Assembly (NCBI GenBank): GCA_964412815.1
Contig: CAYPQF010000034.1
Coordinates: forward strand, 62,001 to 126,000
Reading direction: 5' to 3'
DNA length: 64,000 nt
Source of the DNA: JAOAFZ01 sp964412815
GTDB lineage: Bacteria; Patescibacteriota; Microgenomatia; UBA1406; GWC2-37-13
Both the position numbers and the translations under genes were made by a program. This document shows positions 19,271 to 27,698 of this stretch, one piece after another. The notes beneath the pieces are model-generated. The model saw only the letters and a list, made by a program, of their open reading frames with translations. It did no database searches and was not told the DNA's origin. Each line of letters starts with the position of its first letter. The first letter of the stretch is position 1.

Positions 19271-20584
19271 TTATTCACTGACCATATCTGATAACTCATC
19301 GGGGTTATCGTCTTTGAGCACCGGACGGATCAGTATGTTTTTGAGGTTTAAGCGACCTACTGTAACAGGATATTTCTGATGCGACCGGTCTACTACCACC
19401 ACACTGGTTGCCATTTTTTTGCCCGCCAGGGTAATTGTTGCTTTATAGAGCTCTGCCTGTGCAAATCCCTGCGGGATAGGAATCTCCACCATATCACCGG
19501 TTGGTTTGAGATCAAGCTCTTCAGCGATTTTTGAGTCGATCATAGTGCGATAATTAGCCGTATCCAGTTTGGCTTCCAGTTCGAGTGTTTTATCTCCATT
19601 GGTGATGGTGATCGTTTGTACCACGGTTACAATCTTCACATCATTTTTTACTTTTTCTGAGAATGACTGGGCAAAGAGCGATTTGGAGACTTCCACTCCC
19701 CGTTCGGGAGAAGGCGTTGGAATATTTTCGATGCGCTCCAGACGGGCGCGTAATGAGTCCTGATTGACGTTCTGGATTGCAAGACCGGGCCGGGCATTGA
19801 CTTCAAGCACGTATGGGGTATTATCTTTTCCAATAACGATATCGATGCCGGCATAACCAAGACCGGAAACAGACTGCGTCCGGGCGGCCAAGAGGAGCAG
19901 ATCATCCCAGTTAGGGATACGAATGCCCCGGGTCTTAATCTTGGTACCGGGAATGGTGTTCAAGCCGTATTTTTTAGTAAAGGCTCCCGTGGTAATACCG
20001 GTACGCATATCGATACCAAAACCGATTGCCCCCAGCGAAAGATTGGCCTTTCCTCCTGACTGTTCTGTGGGAAACCGGATCATTGCCATCACCGGAATAT
20101 GGTGAAATACAATAATGCGGATATCGGGAATCCCAATAGCCCCGAGCTTCCGGAACATAGGATGCGGGATAAGCCGTTCTTCCAGAAACGCCTTGTCCGG
20201 CAGAAACTGTAATGAGTAGCCCCCTTCCAGCACATCAAACAGATGTGACTGCATCTGCTCCACCGAGAGTTCGTCTCCGGTAACTGTTGTCGCAATCCCG
20301 TCTTTAAATTTTCGGATCGGAAGAATGCCACCGCCTCCATATCCGCGCGCCGGTTTAATTACAAAGCCGCCTTCTTCGGGAAGAGTGCTCCAGTCGAAGT
20401 CCTGAATGGATTGACGATCTTCAAAGGTAGCAAGCAGTTTGGGTGTAGAAATACCGTGCTCGAGCAGCACTTTTTTTGTTTCCAGCTTATCATCGGCAAC
20501 ATGCTTGGCATGTGCTTTGTTGTATGGCGAAATATAGAGAAAATTCCGGGCATTCATGCCCAGCGGGCTTTTATTTACTGGCAT
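19271..20584 (-). CDS. ATP-grasp ligase fused to aspartyl-protease-like domain
   Basis: 437 residues. The N-terminal ATP-grasp domain (about 1-285) starts with LGMNARN, then DDKLETKKVLLEHGI, VIKPARGYGGGGI (nucleotide loop) and LEVNARPGLAIQN. This matches the 'alpha-L-glutamate ligase-like' (sugar-transfer-associated ATP-grasp) family. The C-terminal part (about 315-425) resembles the RimK-associated 'ATP-dependent zinc protease'/retropepsin-like domain: KLDTANYRTMID (candidate catalytic Asp, DTA instead of DTG) and YPVTVGRLNLKNILIRP. In other bacteria the two are separate neighbouring genes; here they are fused. The start at 20584 keeps the family N-terminus and overlaps the 7TM gene by 14 nt, indicating translational coupling. 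Confidence 0.75.
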   Translation of the reverse strand: MPVNKSPLGMNARNFLYISPYNKAHAKHVADDKLETKKVLLEHGISTPKLLATFEDRQSIQDFDWSTLPEEGGFVIKPARGYGGGGILPIRKFKDGIATTVTGDELSVEQMQSHLFDVLEGGYSLQFLPDKAFLEERLIPHPMFRKLGAIGIPDIRIIVFHHIPVMAMIRFPTEQSGGKANLSLGAIGFGIDMRTGITTGAFTKKYGLNTIPGTKIKTRGIRIPNWDDLLLLAARTQSVSGLGYAGIDIVIGKDNTPYVLEVNARPGLAIQNVNQDSLRARLERIENIPTPSPERGVEVSKSLFAQSFSEKVKNDVKIVTVVQTITITNGDKTLELEAKLDTANYRTMIDSKIAEELDLKPTGDMVEIPIPQGFAQAELYKATITLAGKKMATSVVVVDRSHQKYPVTVGRLNLKNILIRPVLKDDNPDELSDMVSE

Positions 20585-21560
20585 TGCGAATTGGTGCAAA
20601 TCGATAATATTCGGTCAGACGCAGCCCAAAGTAGCGCCCGATAAGAATATTGGCAGGAATTAACAGTAATACCAGCTCAGGATACAACAAGAAGACATCA
20701 CGAATCTCACGGGTCGAGAGAATAAGGTATCCGAGCACACCAAGCAGGAAGGTCACAAACGTGATTAGAACCGTTTCCCGCAGCGATCGTTCCAGTTGAA
20801 GCTGTACAACGCGCTCACTTAAGAGAATCAACAACAGTACGGGAAAGATCGACAACTGGCGCACCACCAGAATGCCTGCTTTTGCACTAAAAGTTAAGGT
20901 GATAAAGACAAAGAGCGCTACCACAAACATCGAGAGCGCCATCTTCGGCAGCTGCATAATCTTAACATGTTTTAAGATCATTCGTGCCAGCGTGGAGCTG
21001 AGGATAATAGCAACAGTAAGGATCACACCTGCCGTGACTCCGGTCGAGACCAGCGTGATTGAGAGTGCGATAGGAACGGTCAATCCTAAACTCGGCAATC
21101 CAACAACGTGACGGACAAACGCAATCATAGTTGCCAGAATCGGCAGTAACAAAATCAGAACGACGGTGTTTGCCGGTACTCCTGCACCCACCGCATATTG
21201 AACGGCATAGCCGAAGAAATTCAACAGTGACAGTTCGGTAATGGGGCGGCGCTCAAACAACAACAGAATACGATCTTTTACCTCCGGTTCTTCCGGCTTG
21301 GTAACGTCTTCTTCTTTAATCTGCTGAATCTGCTGTTGCTGCTCTGCTGACAGAGAAGCTGTTCGCGCTTCCTCCGATGCAACGGTGCTTTCGTCTGAAG
21401 CCAGGTCATCTTCTGTCGCTGCCTCCAGGGCATCTACGGCTTCGTCAATAAATTGTCCTTCCCGGGTTGAAGATGATTCGGTGTTGGTCTGAGATAGCAC
21501 CGGGCTGACGGTTCCTGTTAACAGAAAAAAGAATAGCAGTCCGGTTATGAGTTTTCGCAT
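20571..21560 (-). CDS. 7TM protein of the inactive-transglutaminase system
   Basis: 329 residues. A signal peptide (1-23) is followed by an acidic, Gln-rich extracytoplasmic stretch (about 25-95), then seven hydrophobic helices (about 115-315). The helical part (GVPANTVVLILLLPILATM, RHVVGLPSLGLTVPIALS, LSERVVQLQLERSLRET) matches the 7TM module normally fused to an inactive transglutaminase and encoded beside the alpha-L-glutamate-ligase-like gene. Here the transglutaminase domain is missing or reduced to the acidic linker. It is the first gene of the three-gene operon. It probably anchors or exports the peptide product or senses an envelope ligand. Confidence 0.75.
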   Translation of the reverse strand: MRKLITGLLFFFLLTGTVSPVLSQTNTESSSTREGQFIDEAVDALEAATEDDLASDESTVASEEARTASLSAEQQQQIQQIKEEDVTKPEEPEVKDRILLLFERRPITELSLLNFFGYAVQYAVGAGVPANTVVLILLLPILATMIAFVRHVVGLPSLGLTVPIALSITLVSTGVTAGVILTVAIILSSTLARMILKHVKIMQLPKMALSMFVVALFVFITLTFSAKAGILVVRQLSIFPVLLLILLSERVVQLQLERSLRETVLITFVTFLLGVLGYLILSTREIRDVFLLYPELVLLLIPANILIGRYFGLRLTEYYRFAPIRNASK

Positions 21561-21688
21561 ATCATATTATATCAAATGGTATCGCGCTGTCCTGATCTTC
21601 CGCATCTAGAAATCAGCTGCATCGAGAATTCCTTGGATTATAGTATTTTGGGCTTAAGAATACGGTAAGATATTGCTATACTTCTTTC

Positions 21689-22690
21689 GTGACAAAACCA
21701 TCCGCTTCACGTATCACCGCGATTGATGTGCTCCGGGGAATTAGCATGATAAATGTCGTTTTTTTGCATGCCATCTCATATTTCATCACCAACCGGACCG
21801 TCTTTCATCTGTGGGATTATATACGGTTTGAAGTGCCGGTCTTTATCTTTTGTTCCGCATATCTTTCGTTTAACAAAGAGCTTTTTTCTGAAAAACCACA
21901 GGTGCCGTTTACCGTGTCAGGGTTTATAAAACGTATCAAACGGCTATACCTGCCGTACCTTCTCTTTCTGCTTATCTATTCTGTGTTGGTCTGGTTCTTC
22001 GAACCGCAGCGCCTGACAGTCGAGTATGTCTGGCGTAATCTGACACTGTGGGGAGGGATTGATATTAACTGGCTGATCGTCTTATTTATTCAGTTTGCAA
22101 TACTGTTTCCGTTTCTCAGCTACTGGTTTAGAACTAACAAGATATTGTTCTGGAGTTATGCAGCCCTCGCAATCTCCAGCGCGATCTATCTCTTTTTTTT
22201 CTCGTTCCCCTATCACTGGAAATACATCATGTGGTTGCCGTGGTCTGTGATGGGGCTAGTCACCATCTTTTTTCTGGTAAACCGGAATAAGCCACGTCGT
22301 ATTGCTGCTCTGGGGGTGGTTGCTGCCGGTATCGCGACGCTTTTTTTTGTACTTCAGTATCTGAAAAACGGGTCTATTACCATCTATGACAATAAATATC
22401 CCCCGGATATACTCTTTTTGATCTATGGAATCGCCGGGTTGTGTCTCCTCTACGGGGTAGCCCAACACCGCTGGTTTTCGCAGGGGCCACTCCTCAACGG
22501 CTTAACCTTTATGAGCACCAACTCGTACTCAATCTACTTTATTCACTATCTGGTGCTGTATGTGTTTAATCAGTTTGGGGTGCAGAAACAACTGTCCTGG
22601 TATCTGTATTTTATCGTTATTTTTGCTACTACTATCGCTGTTCAACTATCGGCAAACTGGCTTTCAAGACGATTTAAACTATCTTCTTAA
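21689..22690 (+). CDS. Acyltransferase family 3 membrane protein
   Basis: 333 residues with about ten hydrophobic helices. It opens with RITAIDVLRGISMINVVFLHA, the hallmark of the acyltransferase-3 (OafA/NodX) family, whose conserved Arg and His lie in this segment. Members O-acylate surface sugars or other envelope molecules. The GTG start (21689) lies 6 nt after a TATACT box, suggesting leaderless initiation. It is divergent from the 7TM gene across 128 bp. Confidence 0.82.
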   Translation: MTKPSASRITAIDVLRGISMINVVFLHAISYFITNRTVFHLWDYIRFEVPVFIFCSAYLSFNKELFSEKPQVPFTVSGFIKRIKRLYLPYLLFLLIYSVLVWFFEPQRLTVEYVWRNLTLWGGIDINWLIVLFIQFAILFPFLSYWFRTNKILFWSYAALAISSAIYLFFFSFPYHWKYIMWLPWSVMGLVTIFFLVNRNKPRRIAALGVVAAGIATLFFVLQYLKNGSITIYDNKYPPDILFLIYGIAGLCLLYGVAQHRWFSQGPLLNGLTFMSTNSYSIYFIHYLVLYVFNQFGVQKQLSWYLYFIVIFATTIAVQLSANWLSRRFKLSS

Positions 22691-22748
22691 CACTTCGTTT
22701 GGTATAATACTATAGGAACTATTTACACGCACTTGAAAGGAGTGAGTG

Positions 22749-23411
22749 ATGTCCGAGACTGATGAGACGTCCAGGAACGTCCGAGACTGGGCTTCGGCGG
22801 CATCTGATCTTCCGCCGGATCTCATGGCGGCAGTTCTCGCAAATGAGACGAGACGAGCTGCCCGCGGGGAGCAGGCCGCGCCGCCGCCCATGCCTCATGC
22901 CGCGCCCGTGGAGCCAGTCTATCTGCCACCGCCGGTGGTGGTGGTGGAGCCGCCACGAGAGTTCAGCTGGCGGCCGTACCTGATCGCCCTGTTCGTGATA
23001 CTGCTGGGCGTCATCCCGGTCGGATACGAGTACTTCGCCTACAAGGGCGTGACCCGGCTCGACTGGGACACGCAGGTCGACCGCGACCGCGTGATCGTGA
23101 TGGAGTGGCGGACGTGGAACGCCGTGGAGGGCCAGTACGAGAGCAGGATCGAGATCGACCTGAGCGACCCGAGCTGGCCGGTCTCCAACCCGTCCTGCGT
23201 GTGGCAGGAGGGAACCAACGTCGTTGGCTTCTGGTCCGAGCCGGAATGGCGACTGTTGTGCGCGCTGTACGAGTACTCGCCCGCGCCGGATTACCCGGTG
23301 GGCACGATCAACTCGGTCCACCCGTACGACTTCGACAACGGCATCATCTTCTGGAGGTCGAGCTACGACAGCTACCAGGTGGGGTGGATGCGCCCGATCT
23401 TCGGGCCCTAG
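22749..23411 (+). CDS. GC-rich cassette gene, single-pass membrane protein
   Basis: 220 residues, no family recognised. An Ala/Pro-rich cytoplasmic N-terminus (1-74) leads into one membrane helix (about 77-96, YLIALFVILLGVIPVGYEYF). A Trp/Asp-rich extracytoplasmic domain follows with two Cys (in PSCVWQ and LLCALY) that could pair. AAGGAG lies 6 nt before the ATG, and a TATAAT about 40 nt upstream defines a real leader, unlike the leaderless neighbours. It is strikingly GC-rich compared with the acyltransferase gene and is followed by its own hairpin. Confidence 0.72.
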   Translation: MSETDETSRNVRDWASAASDLPPDLMAAVLANETRRAARGEQAAPPPMPHAAPVEPVYLPPPVVVVEPPREFSWRPYLIALFVILLGVIPVGYEYFAYKGVTRLDWDTQVDRDRVIVMEWRTWNAVEGQYESRIEIDLSDPSWPVSNPSCVWQEGTNVVGFWSEPEWRLLCALYEYSPAPDYPVGTINSVHPYDFDNGIIFWRSSYDSYQVGWMRPIFGP

Positions 23412-23472
23412 CCAGTAAGTCACGGCGGGCAGGCTGCGAGAACCCCGGCGCAACGGCAGTGTGTGAATGGCG

Positions 23473-23495
23473 GGGAGGCACGCTGTGCCTCCCCT
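23473..23495 (+). terminator. Hairpin closing the 22749-23411 cassette
   Basis: GGGGAGGCAC (23473-23482) pairs perfectly with GTGCCTCCCC (23486-23495) over a 3-nt loop, then TGCTTACTTTC. The T-run is weak, but the position after the stop and before a convergent gene fits a terminator. Confidence 0.6.
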
Positions 23496-23534
23496 GCTTA
23501 CTTTCAAAACGCAGGCATCCAGCGTAATGGAATT

Positions 23535-25271
23535 TTATGTCCGTTCTATATTAAAGAAAGCATAGCCGCTCTGTGGTATAGAGATGTAGCCTGGTGCACG
23601 TAAGTTAAACCCCTCTTTAAACTCCATTCCTGAAAACTCAATAGTTCCGGCATTTGTCTCAAACCGAACGGTTGTGGTCTGCCCCTGATTATTAAACAAT
23701 ACTGTTACTCCGCTAATATTGGTCACCGCTCTTCCGGACTTTCCCGCAAACTCACGCAGCTCTGCCATCGAATATGGATTGCCTGAGTTTCCTCCTACCG
23801 CACACTGATTAATCGTAATCGGAAGAATCCGGTTGGTATCAGCGCCGTTTGAACCCCGCTTCAAAAGTAGAGTGGCATGAATAATATCTGCCATTTCTTC
23901 CTGTGAGAGCCAGGGGTGTGCGCGTCCGCAACTGTTGGAGTCATCCCGGTATCCCTGACGATACCAGGCCCGATAAAACCAGGGTGATCCGGCAATGCTT
24001 TCGTAGGCATTGGCGGTCCAGGTTCCGTTATTGGTTCCGTCGGTCGTATCCCAGCCGCCGGGGGCGTTCCAGCCGCCGGAGGTCGATGAGTACTCAGTGC
24101 TGCGCGGCTGCCCGTCCTTAATCAGCACCTGACCACGGGTTGCTTGTACGGCCGCTCGCCATTCAGCAGGAGTGTTATCTGCTTTTGATGCCAAAAACAC
24201 CTGACAGGCTTCGGTCGTACAGATCGATCCAGATGACTGAATACGTCGCCACGCATACGTGCGCGCCGCAATCGCCTGAGCCTTGAGCGCTTCCGGGTGC
24301 CAGCTGGATGGCATCTCCGCGATCCCCATCAGATACCGGTCTTCAAATGACATACTGCCATGGCCATCAACCGTAATATCACCCGGCAGGTCGCGGTTCT
24401 CGAGATTTGCGTCCGGGTAGTACGCTTTCAGAATATCGGTGTAGCTTTGTCCGCGTTCGGCTCGTGCTTTCGCACCATACTGACTCATTCCCCGACGATG
24501 CGTGTGGGCACCAAACGAAAAGACGGCAAACGAGTTGCCGGGCGCTTGTGACTTGTATGCTATGGTTGCAGCCGGATCTCCTGTTGTGGGGACACCGCCA
24601 ACACTCAAGGTGCCACTTCCGGAACGGGCACTCAAGATTGCCTGTTGCTTTGCTGACAATTCAGCAATCTTGGACTTGAGTTCTCCTTCAAACTTGTCTG
24701 CTTTACTTACCTCCCCTGCAAGAAAGTCTGACTGCCGGCGCAGCTCTTCTTTGATTGGTTCCAGACGGGCTTTGGATGACTCCAGCTCTTTCTTTGCTTT
24801 TTCAATCGTGCCAATATAGGCCACTGTCTCAATAATAGAGTCCTGATCCTGATCGAGATAGACCTTCTGATAAAAAAACTTTCTCAGTGATTTTGACAGG
24901 TTCTCACTGGCAAAAATCTGAATTAATGCGGACTGATTTTTATCCATGTTTTTATAGAAAGATTTAATGCGTTCGTCCAGCAGATCCTTCTGCTTTACGA
25001 GTATGTCTTCTCCCCGTTCTACCTCTTTCTCTTTCCGTCTGATTTTTTCTTCCAGCGAAGAAACCTCAGACCGCACGTTCTCGATCTGCGTATTCAGGTT
25101 CTCCAGCGTCTGTTTATTAGTGGTATTGGCTTTTTGTAACGACTCCAGTTCTTTTTTTGTTTCTTCCAGTTGGCGGGTTACTTCATCATACTCATCAGCA
25201 TATACCGGATACCCGGTAAGTGAAGACAGGAAGACGATGATGATAAGGCTGAGTGCCAGTAATCGTTTCAT
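23535..25271 (-). CDS. SpoIID/LytB-domain protein with N-terminal coiled coil
   Basis: 578 residues. Signal peptide at 1-26 (ending VYADEYDE), then a long coiled coil to about residue 215 (repeated ETKKELESLQ-type heptads). The SpoIID/LytB domain starts near 250: HTHRRGMSQYGAKARAE, ALKAQAIAARTYAW, STSGGWNAPGG. SpoIID proteins are lytic transglycosylases acting on denuded glycan; the coiled coil resembles PcsB/EnvC-type hydrolase regulators. A secreted cell-wall remodelling enzyme is likely. The start at 25271 rather than 25322 is supported by TATAAT about 16 nt upstream and by a proper signal peptide. Confidence 0.85.
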   Translation of the reverse strand: MKRLLALSLIIIVFLSSLTGYPVYADEYDEVTRQLEETKKELESLQKANTTNKQTLENLNTQIENVRSEVSSLEEKIRRKEKEVERGEDILVKQKDLLDERIKSFYKNMDKNQSALIQIFASENLSKSLRKFFYQKVYLDQDQDSIIETVAYIGTIEKAKKELESSKARLEPIKEELRRQSDFLAGEVSKADKFEGELKSKIAELSAKQQAILSARSGSGTLSVGGVPTTGDPAATIAYKSQAPGNSFAVFSFGAHTHRRGMSQYGAKARAERGQSYTDILKAYYPDANLENRDLPGDITVDGHGSMSFEDRYLMGIAEMPSSWHPEALKAQAIAARTYAWRRIQSSGSICTTEACQVFLASKADNTPAEWRAAVQATRGQVLIKDGQPRSTEYSSTSGGWNAPGGWDTTDGTNNGTWTANAYESIAGSPWFYRAWYRQGYRDDSNSCGRAHPWLSQEEMADIIHATLLLKRGSNGADTNRILPITINQCAVGGNSGNPYSMAELREFAGKSGRAVTNISGVTVLFNNQGQTTTVRFETNAGTIEFSGMEFKEGFNLRAPGYISIPQSGYAFFNIERT

Positions 25272-25347
25272 ACAGTGTTTTAGTATTATTATAGCGAATT
25301 GAGGGGATCGCCTGCGTTCCAAGAATAGAATTTGCTATACTCATTAT

Positions 25348-25953
25348 ATGAAATATTTCTTTCTGGTGCTGCTGAGTTTTTTTTCATTCTTCGTGATGGC
25401 AGCGGCTCTCCCTACCGCGGCGCAGCAGGCACCTCCCCGGTACGCAGAATGCGACGTCTGCGGATACTGTCGTACGAATGGAAAAGTCCCTGGCGCATGG
25501 GACAGCTGTCAGGCATGTGTGTATCCCGGCATTCAGTATCAAGGCAATCTGACCAGCGAACAAAAAGCTTTACAGAATAAGACACTTCAGGTAGACAGTA
25601 ACCAAAACTCTCCCACCTTTAACATTCAGATTACTCCGATGCCGGGCACCTATTTTACCATCATCGGATGTATTAATACGGATCTCACGAGTTTCGAAGA
25701 TAAAGGCGCAGCCGGAAATGTGGTAAACCGCCTTCTGGGCATTATTAATTCTATGGCAGGGGGTATCGCGTTTGTCTATCTCATTTATGGTTCATATGTG
25801 ATTATGATGGCAAAAGGAGATCCGGGCAGACTGGCTCAAGGGCGTGGGATTGTATTTGGTGCAATTGGAGGATTAATCTTTATCTTCTGCGTAGGACTGA
25901 TTCTCAACTTACTGGGAGCAGGGATTCTCAGAATCCCGGGATTCGGCGGATAA
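25348..25953 (+). CDS. Cys-rich secreted/membrane protein with VirB2-like tail
   Basis: 201 residues. Signal peptide (1-25), then a cysteine cluster CDVCGYC...CQACVYPG (about 33-58), a Gln/Asn-rich spacer, and two C-terminal membrane helices (about 128-150 and 166-190) separated by AKGDPGRLAQGRG. The two-helix tail resembles the TrbC/VirB2 pilin-like architecture common in CPR genomes, but no family is certain. A TATACT box lies 6 nt before the ATG. The 3' end overlaps the convergent gene by 26 nt. Confidence 0.6.
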   Translation: MKYFFLVLLSFFSFFVMAAALPTAAQQAPPRYAECDVCGYCRTNGKVPGAWDSCQACVYPGIQYQGNLTSEQKALQNKTLQVDSNQNSPTFNIQITPMPGTYFTIIGCINTDLTSFEDKGAAGNVVNRLLGIINSMAGGIAFVYLIYGSYVIMMAKGDPGRLAQGRGIVFGAIGGLIFIFCVGLILNLLGAGILRIPGFGG

Positions 25954-26275
25954 TTGATTGTGTGCTTTGCAGCCCGAAGATCTCTATTTGATTGGCATCA
26001 AAAAACAATAACCATCCCGCTATTGTTGTGGCATGAATAATCACCAGAATGCCTATTACACTCATCATCTGACTCAGATCCATCCCCTCCAGAACGCCAC
26101 ACATCTGCCACCCCATGATCGTGATATAGAGCGCCACCAGATGATACAACACCAGCAAAAGCAGCGGTGTGTTGGTGCCGAAATCTACCGTGTTAACAGT
26201 TAGCCAGAGATAACAGGCAAGAGAAGCCACTACATGAGAGCATACAAAGATAAGGATAGAGATTACAACCTTCAT
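25928..26275 (-). CDS. Small polytopic membrane protein, unknown
   Basis: 115 residues with about four hydrophobic segments (3-25, 36-56, 65-90 and a weaker one) and a basic C-terminus (SIIRRIPGF). No family recognised. It begins 6 nt after the stop of the sorting-signal protein upstream, so the two are probably one operon. Its tail overlaps the convergent Cys-rich gene by 26 nt. Confidence 0.6.
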   Translation of the reverse strand: MKVVISILIFVCSHVVASLACYLWLTVNTVDFGTNTPLLLLVLYHLVALYITIMGWQMCGVLEGMDLSQMMSVIGILVIIHATTIAGWLLFFDANQIEIFGLQSTQSIIRRIPGF

Positions 26276-26281
26276 GCGTGA

Positions 26282-26848
26282 TTACGCGCGCTTACGCAGC
26301 CAGATTCCGGCGGCAAGAGCTGCTGAAAGCAACGGGAAGACAAGTGTTGGTGTCCCGGTATTAGGAATCTGATTGACTGAGCCCGTCTGACCTCCCTGGG
26401 TGTTCTCACCCTGAACCTGACCACTCGGAGTTGCCTGAGCAATCTGCTGATCAAATGTCAGCGTTGGCTGAGGAGCAGGAGTCGGGGTTGATCTACGGAA
26501 CAGACCAAAGAAATCAAAACCTCTTTTTTCCGGGGTTGGAGATGGCGCAACGGTTGGAGTAACAACAGCTGGAGTGCCCTGGTTGCCGTTATAAACGACT
26601 TCCTGAGGGGATGTGGTGGCGACCGGTGCTGTTGGTGCCATCGTCGGGGTCGGGGATGTTCTACGGCCAAATAAACGGCTGAAGAAGTTGCCTTCCTGCT
26701 GTTGCTGAACAACAGTCGGAGTTGGCGTAGGAGCTCCTGCCTGTGCCTGCTGTCTGTTCGCGTTAAAGCGATTGGCAATCAGCACAAATAATAAGATTAA
26801 AACGATTAGTCCGATTACGAATGAAATAAATCTTGTTACACCGCTCAT
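26282..26848 (-). CDS. Pro/Thr-rich surface protein with IPNTG sorting-like signal
   Basis: 188 residues. An N-terminal hydrophobic helix (about 6-26) acts as signal or anchor. The middle is low complexity, with repeated blocks of PTPTP, FFSRLFGRR/FFGLFRR and TPTPAPQP. The C-terminus has IPNTG, a hydrophobic helix and the basic tail RKRA, the order of an LPXTG-type sortase signal. No sortase gene is visible here. The start at 26848 is chosen because TATACT lies 9 nt upstream; the frame to 26938 would overlap comFC. Probably a cell-surface protein. Confidence 0.68.
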   Translation of the reverse strand: MSGVTRFISFVIGLIVLILLFVLIANRFNANRQQAQAGAPTPTPTVVQQQQEGNFFSRLFGRRTSPTPTMAPTAPVATTSPQEVVYNGNQGTPAVVTPTVAPSPTPEKRGFDFFGLFRRSTPTPAPQPTLTFDQQIAQATPSGQVQGENTQGGQTGSVNQIPNTGTPTLVFPLLSAALAAGIWLRKRA

Positions 26849-26916
26849 ATGAGTTCGAGTATAGCACATGGCTGATATAAAAACAACCCGCCCGTATTTT
26901 TTCTTACTATTTTCTT

Positions 26917-27594
26917 TTATTGACGCGCTAAAGTCCACACAAACACCTCGCTGGCTCCCGCATTTTTTAGTGTCCGGGCAGCCTCGGTTGCGGTGTTTCC
27001 AGAGGTAATAACATCGTCCACCAGGATGATTGTTTTCCCCGAGACAGCATCGGCATTAAGGACAGAAAAAGCGTTCCGGATGTTGTAATGGCGGTGCAGC
27101 CGGGACTGCGCCCGCGCCTGGGGGAGCGTATATTTTTTCCGCTCGAGAGCAGCAACCAGCGGGTATTGTGTTATATAAGAGACAAAGCGGGCAATCAAAG
27201 ACGATTGATTATAGCCGCGCTGTTTCTGTCGCTGGAGATGCAGGGGCACCGGCTGGAGGAGTGGACTTCTCGCGCGAAGAGTGCTCAAGGTCAGCGCTGC
27301 CTGTAACGGAATTGAAAAAAAGATCTCATGAAAGGCATCCACACACCCGCCATACTTAAGTGCACGAATAATGGAACGAACCTCCTTTGTATAGTAATAA
27401 CAGCTTAACACACCATCCAACCCTCCCGGACGACGACATCCCTCATGCGTTTCACCAAAATCAGTTTTCCGGTGACAGTAAAAGCACCCCGTCTCCCGAA
27501 CCGGGGAGAGCAACCTTCGACAGGCAGAGCAGAGATACGACCCCCACCGACCACAGCAGAGACATGGTTTAGGAAATAACAGATCGAGAAACAT
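26917..27594 (-). CDS. comFC: ComF-family phosphoribosyltransferase-like protein
   Basis: 225 residues. The N-terminus has paired cysteines typical of ComFC (CLCC, CSAC, CFYC), probably a zinc ribbon. The C-terminal PRTase domain shows the PRPP-binding signature ILVDDVITSGNTATEAARTL (about 186-205). ComFC proteins are needed for uptake or handling of transforming DNA; the enzymatic substrate is not established. The gene is divergent from dnaA, with a DnaA-box palindrome between them. Confidence 0.88.
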   Translation of the reverse strand: MFLDLLFPKPCLCCGRWGSYLCSACRRLLSPVRETGCFYCHRKTDFGETHEGCRRPGGLDGVLSCYYYTKEVRSIIRALKYGGCVDAFHEIFFSIPLQAALTLSTLRARSPLLQPVPLHLQRQKQRGYNQSSLIARFVSYITQYPLVAALERKKYTLPQARAQSRLHRHYNIRNAFSVLNADAVSGKTIILVDDVITSGNTATEAARTLKNAGASEVFVWTLARQ

Positions 27595-27661
27595 AGTGGC
27601 GTTATTGTATCAACATTTCTACCTAAATGGCGCTTGATTTTTAATGTGAGTATGTATATTA

Positions 27662-27684
27662 TTTGTGGATAAGTTATCCACAAA
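27662..27684. promoter_or_regulatory. Inverted pair of perfect DnaA boxes at the dnaA promoter
   Basis: TGTGGATAA (27664-27672) and TTATCCACA (27674-27682) are exact consensus DnaA boxes in opposite orientation with one base between. With two extra bases each side they form a 23-bp perfect palindrome. It ends 1 bp before the dnaA TATAAT (27686-27691), which itself is 7 nt before the ATG. DnaA bound here would cover the -35 region, so autoregulation is likely. Confidence 0.85.
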
Positions 27685-27698
27685 GTATAATTAGATTT

